Shown in pieces: positions 35,409 to 36,439 of a stretch of 36,439 nucleotides of DNA. Within the stretch, counting starts at the first letter, position 1. Every line of letters begins with the position of its first letter. The stretch comes from a virus. The position numbers were made by a program, and so were the translations under genes. The stretch lies in the IMG/VR virus record IMGVR_UViG_3300025057_000024, positions 1 through 36,439 of that record. One strand, 5' to 3'. Under the pieces are notes generated by a model. That model saw only the letters and a program-made list of their open reading frames with translations, was not told the origin of the DNA and ran no database searches.

Positions 35409-35640
35409 TATCACTCTCTTCGGTGTTGTCATCCAACTCACTCACTGTTTCAGTTGAAGCAGCCTCTTCTGAGGGGGCTTCTTGCTCAGCCTCATGTGGC
35501 TCGCTGGGAGCGACATGTTCGCCGAACGGGGCGTCTGAGACTTTACCAGCCTCAGGATTGAATACTTCTTCTTCTTCCTCTTCGACAACGACAGCAATCT
35601 CGTTGCGAGGATGAAGCGCTATAGCATGTTTCATTGGCAT
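35398..35640 (-). CDS. Acidic low-complexity small protein, 80 aa
   Basis: 80 residues from the ATG at 35640, with GAGTGAT upstream; the same TGA ends the tail-tube gene. After a short N-terminal strand (HAIALHPRNEIAVVV) comes six Glu in a row and then a long stretch rich in Glu, Ser, Ala and Pro with almost no Lys or Arg, ending in EESDNGN. This strongly acidic, probably disordered tail could bind a basic partner such as a tail or capsid surface, or DNA-binding proteins. No family is recognised. It lies between the tail tube and the chaperone genes. Confidence 0.7.
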   Translation of the reverse strand: MPMKHAIALHPRNEIAVVVEEEEEEVFNPEAGKVSDAPFGEHVAPSEPHEAEQEAPSEEAASTETVSELDDNTEESDNGN

Positions 35641-35649
35641 GGCTATCAC

Positions 35650-36439
35650 TCAGCAGTGGAAAAGGGTGTCGGTGCTAATCACCTTGATGTTCTTGGGATG
35701 AATCATAATCGAGTGCAGTAGCCCTTTGTCGTCAGGTACTGGGATTGGAGCGTCTGTAATTACGTAGTCGTCACAGATGATACGCATCTGTTGTTGGCTG
35801 CCTGTCGAGCCAGTGGATGGCTTTGTAAACACCATTTCAATGATGTTGTCTGTTGAGCCAGCCGTACCTGATACCTCACGGTGCGTGCGAAGTTCGTGGA
35901 AAAGAAGCGAATCGCGAATGATGACATCCATCTCCAGTTCAAACTCTTCTCGACCTTCACGGATAATCGATGCGTTGCGTGTGCCACCATAGGGGACTTG
36001 TTTGAGCGAACGATTCGTGCCATCGGTGGTAACTGATTCGGCTACAGGTGTTCCGCCCATGGTGTGGAATATCTCGACCCCTGTCTTGCCACGCAACTCA
36101 AACGTTGAGATAAAGCCGATGTCCTGACCGAAGGCTGTGATTGTGCCGTTGTAAAACATGAATGGCTTCTCGGAACCTGACGCTATGCCTGCTTCCTTTC
36201 GACCCGCTGCATCAGTCGCTGTGTTTTGGAACAAGCGGTGAGCACGGTATCTGTCACCTGCATTAGATGACTCAAGACGACCAGTGTCCGTATAACATGA
36301 AAGCGCATCGAAGATACATCTGTACTTGACCTCAGCATCAACAGTTGCATTCAGTTCCCACTCAACAACTTTGCATCCACGGAATATACGCGTGAGTTGC
36401 TTGCTGTCTGTACTTGAACCGGGTGCGTTGCTGTTCTCG
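35650..36439 (-). CDS. Tail-tube-like protein, cut by window edge
   Basis: The reading frame runs without a stop from 35650 to the right edge (about 262 codons seen), so the 5' end lies outside; an apparent TTG start at 36234 is internal. The visible protein has repeated beta strands (RIFRGCKVVEWELNATVDAE..., PFMFYNGTITAFGQDIGFIS, EEFELEMDVIIRDSLLFHEL, RIICDDYVITDAPIPV) and a strand near the end (MIHPKNIKVISTDT), consistent with a tail-tube fold. Being first before the acidic protein and chaperones supports this. The length is larger than simple tubes (about 150-200), so it may carry an extra domain. The call is by pattern and order only. Confidence 0.72.
   Translation of the reverse strand, partial: ENSNAPGSSTDSKQLTRIFRGCKVVEWELNATVDAEVKYRCIFDALSCYTDTGRLESSNAGDRYRAHRLFQNTATDAAGRKEAGIASGSEKPFMFYNGTITAFGQDIGFISTFELRGKTGVEIFHTMGGTPVAESVTTDGTNRSLKQVPYGGTRNASIIREGREEFELEMDVIIRDSLLFHELRTHREVSGTAGSTDNIIEMVFTKPSTGSTGSQQQMRIICDDYVITDAPIPVPDDKGLLHSIMIHPKNIKVISTDTLFHC

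Noticed and set aside
36050-36234. A start codon for the tail-tube gene at 36234
   Set aside because: The frame continues without a stop to the window edge and the translated upstream part looks like the same protein.

Overview
The window looks like a fragment of a tailed double-stranded DNA virus of an archaeon. The best fit is a magrovirus-type virus of marine group II Euryarchaeota (Poseidoniales). This rests on gene content read from translations, not on any search. A family-B DNA polymerase, a fused PriS/PriL-type primase, an XPF/ERCC4-type nuclease with helix-hairpin-helix, a Cas4/RecB-like nuclease, a helicase-like ATPase, a DEDDy exonuclease and a complete group II chaperonin (thermosome) stand next to a tail and baseplate module. 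No terminase, portal, capsid, integrase, tRNA or CRISPR array is visible, and the right edge cuts a tail gene, so this is only part of a genome.

Layout. Positions 1-11,024 form a compact rightward replication block: small unknown gene, HNH endonuclease, PolB, winged-helix protein, Cas4-like nuclease, unknown gene, primase, small winged-helix protein, ERCC4 nuclease, helicase-like ATPase, tiny zinc protein, DEDDy exonuclease, thermosome. Genes overlap by a few bases or sit in ATGA junctions with good Shine-Dalgarno sequences. The one clear promoter-like gap lies after PolB (3519-3564). Everything from 36,439 down to 11,021 is leftward and structural: tail-tube-like protein (cut by the edge), an acidic small protein, a probable tail-assembly-chaperone pair with a -1 slippery heptamer, a very short tape-measure-like coiled-coil protein, two paralogous baseplate-like proteins, one 5,251-residue open reading frame (43% of the window), an ADP-ribosyltransferase-like small protein, a baseplate-hub-like protein, a small tail protein, a C1q-like tail fibre, a 55-residue gene and a zinc-ribbon protein. 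The two blocks converge and overlap by 4 bases at 11,021-11,024.

How it works together. The left block would let the virus run its own DNA synthesis: priming, unwinding, polymerisation, separate proofreading or trimming, and processing of branched ends. It also supplies a chaperonin, perhaps for folding its large virion proteins. The right block builds a tail whose tip carries one enormous LamG-headed beta-rich protein and a fibre. Points most worth a second look are the giant protein, the chaperone frameshift site with the unusually small tape-measure candidate, the ADP-ribosyltransferase-like gene in the tail operon, a repeated SD-stop-start junction motif, and substituted motif residues in PolB.
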